Made by a program: the position numbers and the translations under genes. DNA of 64,000 bases from Tetracentron sinense (taxonomy: Eukaryota; Streptophyta; Magnoliopsida; Trochodendrales; Trochodendraceae): the NCBI GenBank assembly GCA_015143295.1, contig CM026551.1, forward strand, positions 47,976,034-48,040,033. The letters run 5' to 3'. Numbering within the stretch: position 1 is the stretch's first letter; every line of letters begins with the position of its first letter. Of this stretch, positions 1 through 11,434 are shown piece after piece. A model generated the notes under the pieces. It had not been told where the DNA came from. It did not search any database and saw only the letters and a list, made by a program, of their open reading frames with translations.

Positions 1-1808
1 CTTGGCTCTTCCAAATACAAATCTAATTCTGATCTTACTTCTAAACTAGTACTTTGACTCATTTCTTCTTCAAATCTCAAGAAATCATCATTTCTTCTCT
101 TTGAACTTGTTGCAACAATATTCTCCCCACATGGCTTCAAAACATTAGGAGTATTAAATTTAACATTATATTCCTTATATAAGTCTTTAAGATTCTTGAG
201 GGCTTTCTCCTTTCGTGTCTTCACTATATCGCTTTCCCCAAATAACTTTCTCAAAACATATTCTAAATACAATTGTTTATGTTGTGGATAAAAAATATAG
301 CAAGCTCAAAAATAGGATTATAATCTTCCCAATATTTATCAAATTTTAGTTTCATTCTTATAGCTATATCACGAAGCAAAAGATCTTCACCATGTATTTT
401 TTCCATTAATTTATTATGTATCTTAACTACTTCTTCCAAAAATAAATGTATAGTTGGATATTTAGTTCCAGAAAATATATTTGTAGTTTCATAAAAAATT
501 TGTAAAAGCTCGCAAATAATCTTTGCATGATCCCACTCATCATCTAAAGGATTAGTTTTATAGTTTGAGTCTATTACTTCTAATCGAGTAAAAACTTCCT
601 TAAATTCTAATGCAGACTCTAACATAAGATAGGTGGAGTTCCATCTCGTTGAAACATCGAGGGGCAACCCCTTAACAGTATTTAACCCTAATTCACTAAC
701 AATTTCCCGGAATTTATGTGTACGTGATGTTGAATTTTTAATAAATTTTACTGAATCCCGAATATTTTGAATAATCGGGCTTATTTCTCTCAACCCATCT
801 TGCACAATAAGGTTGAGGATATGTACAGAACAATGCATATGAAATAACCTATCTTCTAATGGAAGAGCTTCTTTTCTAGTAAGATGAGTTTTCATAACTC
901 TTACAATACAATCATTTTGTACTACAATTGTCTAAAACTAAACTAAATATTTTATCATCAATTTTTCATTTTAATAAATTTGATTTAATAGTTTCAGCTA
1001 AAACTACCCCTGTATGGGGTGGATCAACATTAATAAAGTTGATTATTTGTTTCTTAAGGTTCCAATCGGAATCGATATAATGGGCTGTAATAGCCATATA
1101 CCCTAAAGTTTGGTTGGAAGTCCACATATCAGATGTGAGACTAATTCTCGATACATTACTTTCAAAATATTTTAACAGTTTTGATTTTTCTTTTTTATAA
1201 ATTCCTATGCAATCAGACTTGATGGTGTTACGTGACACCATTTTAAATAGGGGTTGTAGTAAGCTACTATAATAAATAAAACCTTCGTGAGAAACTATAT
1301 TAAATAGATACTCATGTTGAATAATCATTAATGCAAGTGCTTCTCGACACTTGTTTTGATCAAATTTATGAGCTATAGGACCACTACCTTGTAAAGATGA
1401 CCTCAAGAGTGGTTGTTTGGGGTCAAGGTTTGGCCTCTTCTTACAGGTCGATTCTAGGTGTCTTTTAATGTGATTGACTCCATTTTTAATAGAATTGTCT
1501 AGTTCCATGTTACAATGGTGACATATAGCAACGCGTACATCTATTCTTTTACCATCTTTTCCTTTTCTATTTACTACCTTTTGGGTGAAATGATCCCAAA
1601 TTATTGAAGACTTTTTAGATTTATTTGGCATGGGTTCAGGATCGTCAGTCTGTGGCTGTGAGGAAGAGGGTGATGGATGAAGAGGGTCATCGGAATGTGT
1701 TATGTTCTCCCCTCCAATTTCTACAATTCTAGGGTCCTCCGGTTGAACGCCTATTGATGACTCAACTAAAGGAGAACTCGCATTACTACTAACACCAGGA
1801 GTCGACAT
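1..1808 (-). pseudogene. hAT transposase with BED zinc finger (RICESLEEPER/ZBED type), frameshifted
   Basis: The transposase would cut and join the element's ends in the nucleus. The start ATG is at 1808. The first block (280 aa) has an acidic, Ser/Pro-rich N-terminus, then a BED finger (start of the finger W-D-H-F, cysteine pair CHHC, and HIKRHLESTC) and the stretch SLTSDMWTSNQTLGYMAITA, which carries the first catalytic Asp of the hAT DDE fold. The frame breaks near 966; LDNC with the second Asp lies at about 915-965 in another frame. The second block (895-263) continues the RNase H-like domain (DVSTRWNSTYLMLESAL). A further frame change near 265 leads into the C-terminal part, which ends at about LDLYLEE at position 1. 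The catalytic Glu and the dimerisation domain lie outside the window. With two frame breaks it is probably inactive. The family is clear. Confidence 0.85.
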
Positions 1809-1924
1809 TTTATCCTAGTAAAAAACAGAATCTAATTAACAATATCATAATCTAATAAAAAAGTAATCTAATAGGGTATAATCAATAAATAGATTCTAAC
1901 AGATAATAATCAAAAAAAATTTCT

Positions 1925-2300
1925 AATCAAATAATAAGATCAGAATAGAAACTCAACAATTAGAATGTAAATTTCTAATCAAATAATAAGATCAGAATAA
2001 GAACTCAACAATTAGAATGCAAATTTCTAATTAAAAAAATTTCTAATCAATTGCTAATCAGATACCAGTATCAAAAAACAGTATTAATAGCTAATCAGAA
2101 ACCAATATTACTAATACAATTATCAAATCAGAATCGAAACTCATCTATTAAAATGAAAATTTCTAATTAAAATGAAAATTTCTAATCAAAAAAATTTATA
2201 ATCAATTGCTAATCAGATACCAGTATCAAAAAACAGTATTGATAGCTAATCAGATGTCAGTATTACTAATACGATTATCGGATCAGAATAGAAACTCAAC
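1925..2300. repeat. AT-rich degenerate tandem repeat in the hAT leader
   Basis: A unit of about 155 bp beginning ATCAATTGCTAATCAGATAC occurs at 2046 and again at 2201. It is preceded by a shorter repeat containing CTAATCAAATAATAAGATCA. No coding potential. It lies between the transposase start and the GC-rich end of the hAT element, where subterminal repeats are common. Confidence 0.7.
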
Positions 2301-2322
2301 AACACGACAACCAAACAATAAG

Positions 2323-2566
2323 GGTTTGGTGACTATCTGAGGCTCTGAGGAGGTTAAGGTTAGGGTTACTGGATTAGGGACTTAGGGTTTTAGAAATTCA
2401 GGGGTTAGGGTTTTAAGAGGTTTTGGTTTTACGGGGTTAGGGTTTGGTGAGTATCTGAAGTTCTGAGGAGGTTAAGGTTAGGGTTAGGGTTACTGGATTA
2501 GGGATTTAGGGTTTTAGAAATTTAGGGGTTAGGGTTTTAAGGGGTTTTGGTTTTACGGGGTTACTG
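2323..2566. repeat. Two-copy repeat rich in telomere-like TTAGGG/GGGTTT
   Basis: Two copies of about 119 bp start at about 2323 and 2441. Each contains GGTTAAGGTTAGGGTTACTG and several AGGGTTTT words. The words look like plant telomere repeat (TTTAGGG) but are irregular, so this is not a telomere tract. The repeat belongs to the hAT leader. Confidence 0.7.
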
Positions 2567-3304
2567 GTTAGGACTGTAGGAGAGTGGTTTTACGGGATTA
2601 GGGATTTATAGGGTTATCTCTATTTGAACAAAAAAAAAATTGAAACGTGCACCGTATCCCGTAGGTTGTAGGACTGCAGGAGAGTGGTGGACTGATGGTG
2701 GCCGTGAGCTCGAGCTTGAACTTGAGCTTGATTTGAGAGCAATCGGCAATGGCAGAGCACCAATCGATAGTTTGAGAGAGAGAGAAGAGCAGAGAATCAC
2801 TGCACCAGGCGATAGCTTGAGAGAGATAGCAGAGCAGAGCACCAGGCATCAGGCGATGATCTCACCGTGAGAGAGGAAGACTGGAAGAGATTGAAGAGGC
2901 TCAGGCGAAGCTGCGAAGACGAAGAGTAGAGACGAAGAGGCGATTTCGATTGAAACTCGTATGTGAATAGTGTTAGGGTTAGGTTATAAGTTTTATTTAT
3001 ACTGGTCATTAGTTAGGTAATTACGAAATTGACCCTATTTTCATAACGTTAATAAAACGTTAATGGGGGCATATTAGTCAATTTTTGATATTAATGGTTA
3101 TTAATAATAATACTAACTATTATTACTAATATTTTAGGGACGGGCCGGGCAGGGGGGAGCCCTAGCCCGGCCCTACAATTGAAGGGGCTCTTGGAATTGG
3201 GCCCTACCCGGCCCAAGGGCTGGAAGAGGGCAGGGCTTTGGCGGGTTTGGACGGGCCGGGCAGGGCCGGGTACCCTTCAACACGGGCCTTTTTGACAGGC
3301 CTAC

Positions 3305-4935
3305 CTATAACTGACTTTGGGCCTCTATGGGGCCCACACCCGACCTCCTCTTGGGCCCCACAAAGGCCCAAATTATTCCCTGAACAACAAGCTTCGTAAC
3401 GGTGCTGTCGGATCCCCCGGGAGTTGAGCCAAACCGTGGTAAAATCGCCGCGAACAGTGGCCAAAATGTTGTTTGGGTTTTTCTAAAAAAATGTCATTTT
3501 ATGTGATGTTCATCAAGGCAACTTTGGGCCTCTGTGGAACCCACACCTGACCTCCCCTTAGGCCCAACAATAACTTAAATTTTTCCCTGCACTTCAAACT
3601 ACTTACGGATAGTCTCGGTTTCTCATGGTTCCCCCATTAACCATGGTTAAACTCATGCTAACTATAATTGAAAATGTGATGAAATTTTTAGTTTTTTTGC
3701 AATTGCTGAACTTTGTGAGGGCCCAGATCGAGTAGGAGGCCATTCTAGGCCCTACCACGATTCCTAGGCCCATTTTTTACCAAGCTGGCCCCTTAACCAT
3801 AGTTAAACCCACCCATGGTTAAGATCCCATGGACCCAAAATTTTGAAAAAATCACAAATATTCTCTGAAATCTAGAAATTTACTATGTGACTACTTTCGT
3901 TTTGGTTAGAGCCCTTAACCATGGTTAAGCACCATGTTTGGTTAATTTTTAACCATGGTTAAGCAGCCCTTAGCTAGAAAAAATCTGAAAAAATGCTCTA
4001 AAATTCTAAAATAATCTGAGAAGCCCAAAAATGGTCTCATTCGGTCATTTAATCCTAGTTAAGACCCTTAACCATAGTGACCTTACCCCCTTAACCGTGG
4101 TTAAGCCTCCTTAACCATTGAAAAAAATCTAGAAAAATCCCAAAAAAATCAGAAAAATATAAAAAGTCGAAAAAAACTGATATTGGACTTTTCAACCATG
4201 GTTAGCACTCCTAAACATGGTTAATCACTTTTTTAACCACGGTTAGCAATCCTAACCCTTGGTTAAGGCACCTTGGGCCTACCTGGCCTCACCCCTTGGC
4301 CTACCGGGCATAACTCAGGCCTACCGGGTCAAACCATACCAATCTTAATTATGTTTAGCAAACTTAACCATAGTTAGTTTGACCTAACCCCGACTAGCAA
4401 TCCTCACCATGGTCAAACTTTGTCTTAGCCTATCGGACTTTCCCTTAGCGTACCAGGCCCAATCCTAGTCTACCGAACTTACCTTAGGCCTACCGAGCCC
4501 AAACCATGCACTTTGACCAACCCCAATCAACCAAACTCTAATCTACCGGACTAGACCCATTAGCCACCTTTGGTGCACACACACACACCCCTAGCCTTGG
4601 CACGGGCTCATGTACCAGAACTACGCTCAGTCTGATCTCACTTCAATGTGAATACGTAAGCAACCTAACGCAAGTTTGACCCTAGCTTAGCTTTTCTTTC
4701 TTACGGTTTGCATTACTTTAAAAACAGAAAAGTGGAAGTGTCGGGGAATCCCTTCACCGGACTTAACCGAACCCTTACCATAATCTCTTATCGCAGACCA
4801 AGACCTTATCCAAATCCTGGGGACTTATCCCTTCTGAATGAATAGGTGGTGACTCTAAACACTCCCCGTGAGATCAAATCAGGGTTTCTCTGAAACCCAC
4901 GCTCACAAGCATTTCCTAAGTAACAAAATGTGGGA
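3305..4935 (+). mobile_element. Tat/Ogre-like gypsy LTR remnant
   Basis: The stretch near 4610-4670 (GAACTACG, then a GAT...TGTGAATACGTAAGCAACC block) and the stretch near 4795-4860 (CAGACCAAGACCTTATCCAA, then AATAGGTGGTGACTC) match the conserved 3' part of the solo LTR at 11634-13917. These blocks are characteristic of Tat/Ogre-type LTRs. The 5' part (3480-4400) is full of CCATGGTTAA palindromes. No PBS, gag or pol follows, so this is a solo or truncated LTR. The left edge is set by the hAT end and is uncertain. Confidence 0.55.
3620..4400. repeat. Scattered TTAACCATGGTTAA-type palindromes
   Basis: At least ten near-copies of TTAACC(A)TGGTTAAG occur in this 0.8-kb stretch at irregular spacing (for example about 3638, 3802, 3917, 3950, 4195, 4235). 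The word is self-complementary. It lies in the 5' half of the LTR remnant. Function unknown; it may be decayed tandem repeats of the LTR. Confidence 0.6.
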
Positions 4936-6370
4936 AACTATTACTTATTAAATAACTTTAAAAGAACCTTTTAGTCTTTCTTCATTGGTTGTTCCAACCA
5001 TGGGCTTTCTTTTATGGGCTGTATTTTTTCTGGTTTCTTGGACTGCATCAAATAATCAAATTTTTAGAAATCCCAATAGAAAAATTAAATTTTATTTAGC
5101 TATATATGTGGCTATAGTTGTAGCCATAGCCATACCTAAGACAAATAGTGAAGATTTACTAGTTGTGAAGTAAAAACTTATTTTCAAGTTTGTGGAAGGC
5201 TAAAAACTGAAAGAAGCTAGACCAAGAACTAATGATAACTCGATGGATATGGAACCCCCCAGAAGGAAGGACCATTATAACATGCATAACATATCTGTAC
5301 ATCATATTACTTAATGTTCATTGATTGCCTATATTATCGAAGACTTGGAATCTATTAAAAAAAATCCCCTGCAAATCAAACAACAAATGTCCCAAACTTT
5401 GCAACCACAAATCACCCAAAATATAGGAAAACTCAGAATTCGTATCCAGGTGCTAAAGAGCTAACATGCGCCTAGAAAATTCCTCGACTACCTCCAAAAC
5501 TAAAACCAGAGAGTCCAAACTACAGCTATATGACAGCGTTATAGTTTCCCAGGTATGCAATGTTAGCCCCCGATGCTGTGTATGAACAATATTCAGCCCT
5601 CCCAACTCGCCAAAGATCCGCTCGATAGCTACATGGGATTAGTGGATACCCGTCACCAAAAGAATCTGTTCGAATACTAAGCCAAGCAATAAACATAATA
5701 TCAATCAACATAAGGGACCGTACACAATCAAAATTTGAAGGGAAAAAACAACCAAAAGCTTGCGAATGAATAAATTAAAAAAAAAAAACCACCTTCATCT
5801 ACTATTCTCTTATTTTCCTTTTCTAATCACCAATTTCTCCTATTTCCACAATTCGATGATCTTCCTCTCTTATTCACAACAGCATAACCATAAATGGCTT
5901 TTGGGAAGGTTTTCGTCGTCATCTGACCTAAGACCAGATGCAAAGAAGATGATGTCTATCCTTCTACCGTGGTCATTTCAGAAACCTCTCTTTTGCTAAT
6001 ATTAGCCCTCTACATTTTGAATTTATAGGGGTGAACACACCCCTCCCCTTCCAGTAACTGTTAAAGAGTTATTAATCATAAAAATGATTGATTTTAATAT
6101 GGTTGAAGAGGAATGGGTGATAGTAAGAACCGTTGAGAGAGAAGGAGAGAGAGGGACAAAAACGTTGGGAAGTTTGTGAATTTATCAGCTCAAAATTAAA
6201 GGAGCCATTTTAGAGAGAGAGTATCTATTGAGACAGAGGGTTGTAAGAAGAAGACATTTCATAGAGATGGGGAGAGAGGATTAAGAGAGACGGTTCTAAG
6301 AGTCCGATAGAGGTAACTCACCATATTAAATTTTGGTGATTTTTTGAACGGTTGTAAAGAAGGGATTCAG
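4936..6370. other. Unassigned intergenic sequence
   Basis: There are only small unsupported reading frames. One of 62 codons at 4985-5173 (+) has two hydrophobic stretches; another of 61 codons at 5526-5711 (-) resembles no family I recognise. Purine-rich GAGAGA tracts occupy about 6135-6400. No splice-linked coding series is visible. It may be the interior of a Helitron reading leftward from about 6520. Confidence 0.4.
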
Positions 6371-6522
6371 GAGAGAGAGAGTGCGGGAGATTGTGGGTCC
6401 CATCAGCTGATTTTAATTTGATGATGTGGCCTCACAAATGAAGAGGAGTCTTACGTGGCCTTAAGAGAAATGATTAGGTGGCATCCATAGAAATACACCA
6501 ACTGTGTTTTATAGTAGTAGTA
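6370..6522 (-). mobile_element. Helitron-like 5' end (minus strand)
   Basis: Read on the minus strand, the sequence from 6522 downward is TACTACTACTATAAAACACA followed by TTGGTGTATTTCTATGGATG and a GCCAC...GGCCACGT region. This closely resembles the starts of plant non-autonomous Helitrons (TCTACTACTATATAAAA...), although the terminal TC is missing. The matching 3' end to the left was not found. Confidence 0.35.
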
Positions 6523-6560
6523 CTAGCAAATCCCCCGTGCGATGCACAAGCAATGAAGGA
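6523..6560 (-). mobile_element. Helitron-like 3' end with hairpin and CTAG (minus strand)
   Basis: On the minus strand the sequence reads GTGCATCGCACGGGGGATTT then GCTAG, followed by T. The GTGC/GCAC pair forms a short hairpin about 12 bases before a CTAG end, as in plant Helitron 3' termini (CTRR, inserted before T). It directly abuts the 5'-like end at 6522. The 5' end of this copy, to the right, was not identified. Confidence 0.4.
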
Positions 6561-6772
6561 AAAAAAAAAGAAACAATGATAATAACTAGTTGTACTACCG
6601 GTGTTTGTAAAAAGAACAATGCTACACTTCATTTGTATGATCATATGGCTCTTTATCCATAAATAAGTATTGAAAATTTGTGAAATATGAAAATGTAAAA
6701 ATTAGGTTTAGATGAAATTTTAATTCAAATGTTATAAAACAATTGGACCATTGGGTTTACATGAGCAACATC

Positions 6773-7225
6773 TTTTTCTTTTTTTTAATAAAGCCAATCA
6801 GAGGGAGTGGGGGGTTTGGCCGACCCCTACCAGTTTATTAATTAATAAAAATGGGGGAGACATAAACCTTACCCCTACAAAGACCAAGGGGAGGGCAAAA
6901 CCTAACCCCTACAAAAGACCGAATAAAAAAAACAAATTGGGGGGGACATAAACCTTACCCCTATAGAACAACCAACAAAAATAAATAACAGGGGGGGACA
7001 TAAAACCTTACCCCTACAGACTCAATAAAGCAAAAGCAAATTTAAAATCTAATATGTCTGAGGCTCCAACCTCCCATTTGATCCAACTGAATCAGAGCTT
7101 TAATTTTCCCAGGGAGATTATCATGGCTATGAAAAGGACCCGAAAGTATTCTATCACACCCCATATTAGCCAACGCATCAGCCACTTCCCTAAATATGTG
7201 ATGCAAAGAAAAGTTATCCATCATA
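6773..7225 (-). mobile_element. 5'-truncated LINE (non-LTR retrotransposon) tail
   Basis: On the minus strand, codons from about 7220 to 7042 give LHHIFREVADALANMGC and a short tail. This is the C-terminal end of the RNase H domain found in plant L1-type LINEs. After it comes a 3' UTR with four repeats of GGGGTAAGGTTTATGTCCCC-like sequence (6840-7015) and an A-rich end at 6777-6789. LINEs typically insert as 5'-truncated copies. The 5' breakpoint lies inside the Athila gag frame near 7220. I could not define a target duplication. Confidence 0.65.
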
Positions 7226-8850
7226 AGAATCTTGATATGTTTATTCCAGGGCTTTTCTTTCTTGCCCGGATTCTCCCTAACCTTATCTTCAACTACTTTC
7301 TCACTCCTTAAGGTTGTCACAACCTGAACTTGTTCATGATTTATCTCATTGACCTGATTGACACCTTGAGGATTACTCACAGGTTAACTTGGAAATATTC
7401 CATCCACTCTCCTATTGATAGCATTAGCAAGTTATCCCATTTGGGACTCAAGCTTTTGAATGGATTGAGAGTTCGAGTGAAGCAATTGAGTATTGCTTTC
7501 CAAGCCTTTTAGAGCATTCAATACCTTCTCCTCAAAAGATGAATTTCTTTAATTAAAGTTAGGAGGAGCTGGCTGTTGAAATTGTTGGGGTTGGTAGTTG
7601 GATTGATTTTGGAAAGGCCGATTGAATGGCCTCTGAGGTTAGGGAAAATTATTCCCTTGAGTTTGTAGCTGCCATGAAAAATTAGGATGATTCCTCCAAC
7701 CCGGGTGATAAGTATTTGAGTTAGGATCATTACCCGGGCGGATATATGCAGCATTTGCATACTCTTGGACAAGATTTAGGAATTGGGCAGTAGATTGACA
7801 CTCTTGAACATAATGTTCAGGGCTGGAACAAATTGGACACACCTCCTTTTAATTAGGAGTTGGTTGAGGAGGTGTGTAAGAAGGTAACCCTGAAGCCATG
7901 AGTTTATCCAGTTTGCGAGACAATTCATGTACTTTAGATGAGACATCTATGGAAGTGCCCACTTCATAGATGCCTCTCATAGGATTTGAGGAAGATGAAG
8001 GTCTCTCAAAACGACTATTCGAAGCATAGTAGAGAGAGTTTTCACTCAGATTTTCAAAAAGCTCCATTGCCTGATTCTCATTTTTTCATCATAAATGTCC
8101 CTCCATAAGAGACATCAACAATTGACGGTTGAGTTGAGGCAATCCATCATAGAAAGATTGGACTAATTGTCACTTTAGAATTTGGTGGTGGGGACACTTA
8201 CGGAGAAGATCTTTGAATCTCTCCATAGTTTCATGAAATAGCTCACCATCGATTGGAGCAAAGCTCGTGATGGTTCGTCTTATCAGATTGGTTTTGCCAA
8301 TGGGAAAAAATTTCATAAGAAATTCTTGATGCATTTGAGCCCATGTGGTAATAGAATTGGCCTCTAAAGGGTTAAGCCAATATTTGGCTTTATCTTTTAG
8401 AAAGAATAAAAAGAGGCGTAATCTAAAGGCATCATCTGAAAATCTCTGCAACTTAAAAGTGGTGCAAATCTCGTGAAATTCATCAAGATGTTTGTAGGGA
8501 TCTTCATTATTAAGTCCATGATAAGATGGTATCATTTGAATGATGCTGGACTTAATTTTATAATGGGCTGCCGTAGTTTCCAGCAACCGGATGCATGAAG
8601 GAGATGAATATATAGAAGGAGTAAAATACTTCTTCAAAGATTTCATTGGATCCTGTTCTTCCACCATGCTAGGGAAAGGAATAGCTTCTAGGTTCACTCT
8701 AGGAATAGTAGAAGCCTTAGTTTCTGAATTCGATTCGAATAAGGCAGAAGCCTTGAGGAACCTAGCCGTACGCTCTAACTCATAATCAAGGGGGAATAGT
8801 TTAAGATTACAAGACCTTCTACCATGCATACACCCTATGGAAATACTCAA
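7226..8850 (-). pseudogene. Athila gag (retrotransposon gag, broken)
   Basis: Gag would form the cytoplasmic virus-like particle of the retrotransposon. The first block (8850-8170, 226 aa) has the Athila-type gag core: MVEEQDPMKSLKKYFTPS, then PSYHGLNNEDPYKHLDEFHE and FFLKDKAKYWLNPLEA. The frame breaks at about 8170, 8067, 7845 and 7630. Later blocks include the Cys-containing segment CPICSSPEHYVQEC at about 7842 and YIRPGNDPNSNTYHPGWRNH, both conserved in element 2 at 14960-15120. The end fuses in frame to LINE RNase H sequence (7380-7042). It cannot make a full polyprotein. The start at 8850 lies just after GCATGGTAGAAGG-like leader sequence shared with element 2. Confidence 0.85.
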
Positions 8851-9084
8851 TATTTGACAGACACCAAATTAAAATAAAATATCTACTTAAGAAAGTAAAT
8901 ACTTACAAAGCTCTCCTGCTTTCCAAGATGTTGAGCAAGCTTTTTCAATCTTTTCAGTTTAAGCAATTCAGTACCTGAAAACAAAAATATTTCCAATTAA
9001 ATAAAATAAAAAATATTTTTGGATTTTTTTAGATAATTAATTTAAAGTTAATATATCAAATTAACAACTAGACCATTCCAGCAA

Positions 9085-9102
9085 TCCCCGGAAACGGCGC
9101 CA
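9085..9102 (-). other. Athila primer-binding site
   Basis: On the minus strand the sequence is TGGCGCCGTTTCCGGGGA, six bases after the inferred LTR end. Athila and other gypsy elements use a TGGCGCC...GGGGA PBS of this kind for tRNA priming of minus-strand DNA. One substitution relative to the usual GTTGCCGGGGA is visible. Confidence 0.8.
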
Positions 9103-9107
9103 AATAA

Positions 9108-10350
9108 TGGTCGTTACGCAATTTAAATTATTCCTTATAGTAATAATTCCGTAGAATAGTACTAGTAAGAATATCGAACCTCTGAGGACTATGTTGGTTT
9201 CGTTGCCTTTTATCAAGATTAATTCTTAACTAATGAGTTGGACAATTGATTTTCACTTAATTATGCTAAAACAATTAATTAAACTAATTAAGATTTCTAA
9301 ATTAATTATCAACCACTGGGTTTTAAATCCTTGGGAGAGAAGATCTAGGGTAATCGAATCCACCACTAACCTCATAACTAATCGTATTCTGAATTCATTC
9401 AGACCTCTTGATTTGCAAACATTCTAGTTAGAGTGACAGCACGTCCCCTCTCAACTGATCAAGAAAAGTTCAAGAGATTAAACGTTAAGTATATCGTATC
9501 TTCGATTAGCACGAATGATATACACTAATCTACGGTTGTGTAATCACTTGTCTTCCCTTAGCATAGGATATCTTAGGATTTAGTCTCATGATATATTAAA
9601 ATCATTGCATAAAACCTATGTTTAAATTCTAACGAAAATTAACACAAGTGGCCTCAATTTCAATTTCATAATACCTAAGACAAGAATAAGAATTCCATTG
9701 AAATTGAATATAAATCAAATAAATTTGGTTGTTGAAACAACCCTCTTATTATGCAATCAATGTTTTACAAATAAGAAATCAGAATAAAACAAAATAAAAG
9801 ACACAGTTACTTGGTTAGGGATTCATCGAAACCCTAGAACAGATAATTAGTTCATTGTGAGGGAGGAGTACGCCGTCTTTATAGACAAAAACAAAGAACT
9901 TATCCTTTTGACTTCCTTGATCTCCAGAGCTCCTTCTCTTCTGCTAATTCAAAATCTCTGATACTGATTATGGCTAAGGATTCTCCTATTTATAAAGAAA
10001 GAGAGAAAGATAGACTCCTTGTTCAATTAGAAATTCTAATTGAGTTACAAATCTTCTCTTTTATTTTCTCTACAAAATTCGGGCTTTTAAAAGTATCCAA
10101 CTAGGCCCAAAAGAAGAACTTTCACGCATTTAAAAAATCCAAAACGCAGAGAGGGGAGATCGATCGCCCCCAAATTTTCCCCTTTTTTCTTATATTTGCT
10201 CCACTATTTTGTCTTTTTCTTCTTTAGATCCTTATAAGTGAAAGCTTGAAAATCTTCCATTTTAAACTCTTTTTCTCGCATGAACCTGAAACCAATAGAA
10301 ACAACCAAGTAGCACAAAATGATTTAAAAGATTACTCTAAAGGGTTAACA
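9108..10350 (-). promoter_or_regulatory. Athila element 1 LTR with TATA box
   Basis: The 3' edge is fixed by the PBS. The 5' edge is inferred from a minus-strand TGTTAACCC start at 10350. A TATA box (TATAAATAGG on the minus strand) lies at 9990-9999. The 3' quarter (AAAAGGCAACGAAACCA, AGTCCTC, GGTTCGA) is shared with the LTR of element 2. A GCGATCGATC motif occurs near 10163. Confidence 0.65.
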
Positions 10351-10374
10351 AGTTAAGTTTGAGGTGCATAAATG

Positions 10375-11411
10375 TGTAACATCTAGCACCGATCAGAGAG
10401 ATTTCCAGAAAATGATAATCAATCATCCCTGGCTGGCGATCGATCGTCATCAGTGTTTTTGGCCTCGTAATCTATGCACAAAGCTGAAGTGTTGCCTCTT
10501 TTGGGAGTTTCTAAATACTGAAATTTGCAACAGAGATTGGGTCTCTATAAAAGGAAAAGCTACCTACACTAAGAAGGGTTCTGAATTTTGGGATTTGAAG
10601 GAAGGAGGCTCTGGAGATCTGTGAAGGTTGGGAATGGGTTATTCACGTTCTTCGTCGAAAGCGTTGTTTCTTGATCTCAGCATGAAATAATTTCTTTTTC
10701 TAGGATTTAGATGAAACGCTAGCCAAGTACTTGTATTCCTTGTATTTTATTTAGGTTTTCTTTTTGTATAAATAATGATTGTATAATGAGAGGGTTGTTC
10801 TACAACCAAGTTTATTCAAGTTTATACACAATTTCAATTTGATCTTATCATTGTCTTAGGATTTACTGTGTTGAGATTGAATTCATTCATATCTTCTTTC
10901 TGTGATTGTTTGTATGAATTTTTGCAATGGTTCTTATTGTTGAGGAATCAAATTATAGGATTCTATGCCTAGGGAAGACGAGTGATGTCACAACCCTAGT
11001 TTAGTGTATATCACTCGTGCTAACCAAAGATAGGATATACCTAGGATTTGATCCCTCTAATCATTCCAGTTTTGATGAGTTGAGACTTGTAGTCGATATC
11101 ATCCCTTGTTTATGCTTGAAGAGACCTAAATAAATGCTTCTGGATTTAACTATGATGCTAGTGTGGATTCAAACGCCCTAGATCTTCTCTCACCGATATA
11201 TAACCAAAATCTCTTAGTTTAATTAGGATTAATAAATTCTGAGAGTTTAATTAGGTAAAATCAATCCAATCAATCTTGTTACTCATTGACTTAGAATTAA
11301 TCTGGAGAAAAAGGCAACGAAACCAGCGCAGTCCTCTGTGGTTCGACACCACATACAAGTCATTATTCTATGAAATTATAGCTATTATGAGGCTTAATAA
11401 ATTGACGATCA
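10375..11411 (+). promoter_or_regulatory. Athila element 2 5' LTR with TATA box
   Basis: A TATA box TATAAAAG lies at 10546-10553. The 3' part (AATTAATCTGGAGAAAAAGG, CAACGAAACCAGCGCAGTCC) matches the LTR of element 1. The end is placed at CA 11410-11411, just before the PBS. The first bases are uncertain because the head-to-head neighbour begins within about 25 bp. A CGATCGATCG motif lies at 10438. Confidence 0.6.
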
Positions 11412-11416
11412 ATTTT

Positions 11417-11434
11417 TAGCGCCATTGCCGGGGA
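11417..11434 (+). other. Athila primer-binding site, mutated
   Basis: TAGCGCCATTGCCGGGGA follows the LTR end. Compared with TGGCGCCGTTGCCGGGGA it has two substitutions. It is the plus-strand counterpart of the site at 9085-9102. Confidence 0.75.

Larger units (their letters stand above)
1..3299 (-). mobile_element. hAT DNA transposon (5' part; 3' part outside window)
   Basis: The block holds a BED-finger hAT transposase on the minus strand, then a leader with internal repeats, and ends near 3299 in GC-rich sequence made of GGGCCGGGC-type words. Read on the minus strand the end is TAGGCCTGTCAAAAAGGCCC, which resembles the GC-rich ends of plant hAT elements. The other terminal repeat and the 8-bp target duplication cannot be checked because the element leaves the window. 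It seems to have landed beside or inside the Tat-like LTR remnant that follows. Class call is firm; the exact right boundary is inferred. Confidence 0.7.
7226..10350 (-). mobile_element. Athila-type gypsy element 1, 5' LTR plus gag only
   Basis: On the minus strand the order is LTR (10350 to 9108), primer-binding site (9102-9085), leader, then gag (8850 to about 7226), cut off by the LINE tail. No protease, RT or integrase remains. The LTR ends and leader are clearly related to those of element 2, which lies head to head on the right. The gag shares long stretches with the decayed gag of element 2. Confidence 0.8.

Noticed and set aside
2323..2620. Interstitial telomere
   Set aside because: The TTAGGG words are irregular and part of a 119-bp duplicated unit, not a (TTTAGGG)n array.
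2598..2870. Overlapping frames rich in Ser/Leu and Glu/Leu
   Set aside because: They arise from GAGCTTGAACTTGAGCTTGA-type repeats in the hAT leader and have no support on either strand.
4985..5173. 62-codon frame with hydrophobic stretches, possible small membrane protein
   Set aside because: No similarity recognised, no splice or promoter signals, and located in TE-derived DNA; hydrophobicity is common in AT-rich random frames.
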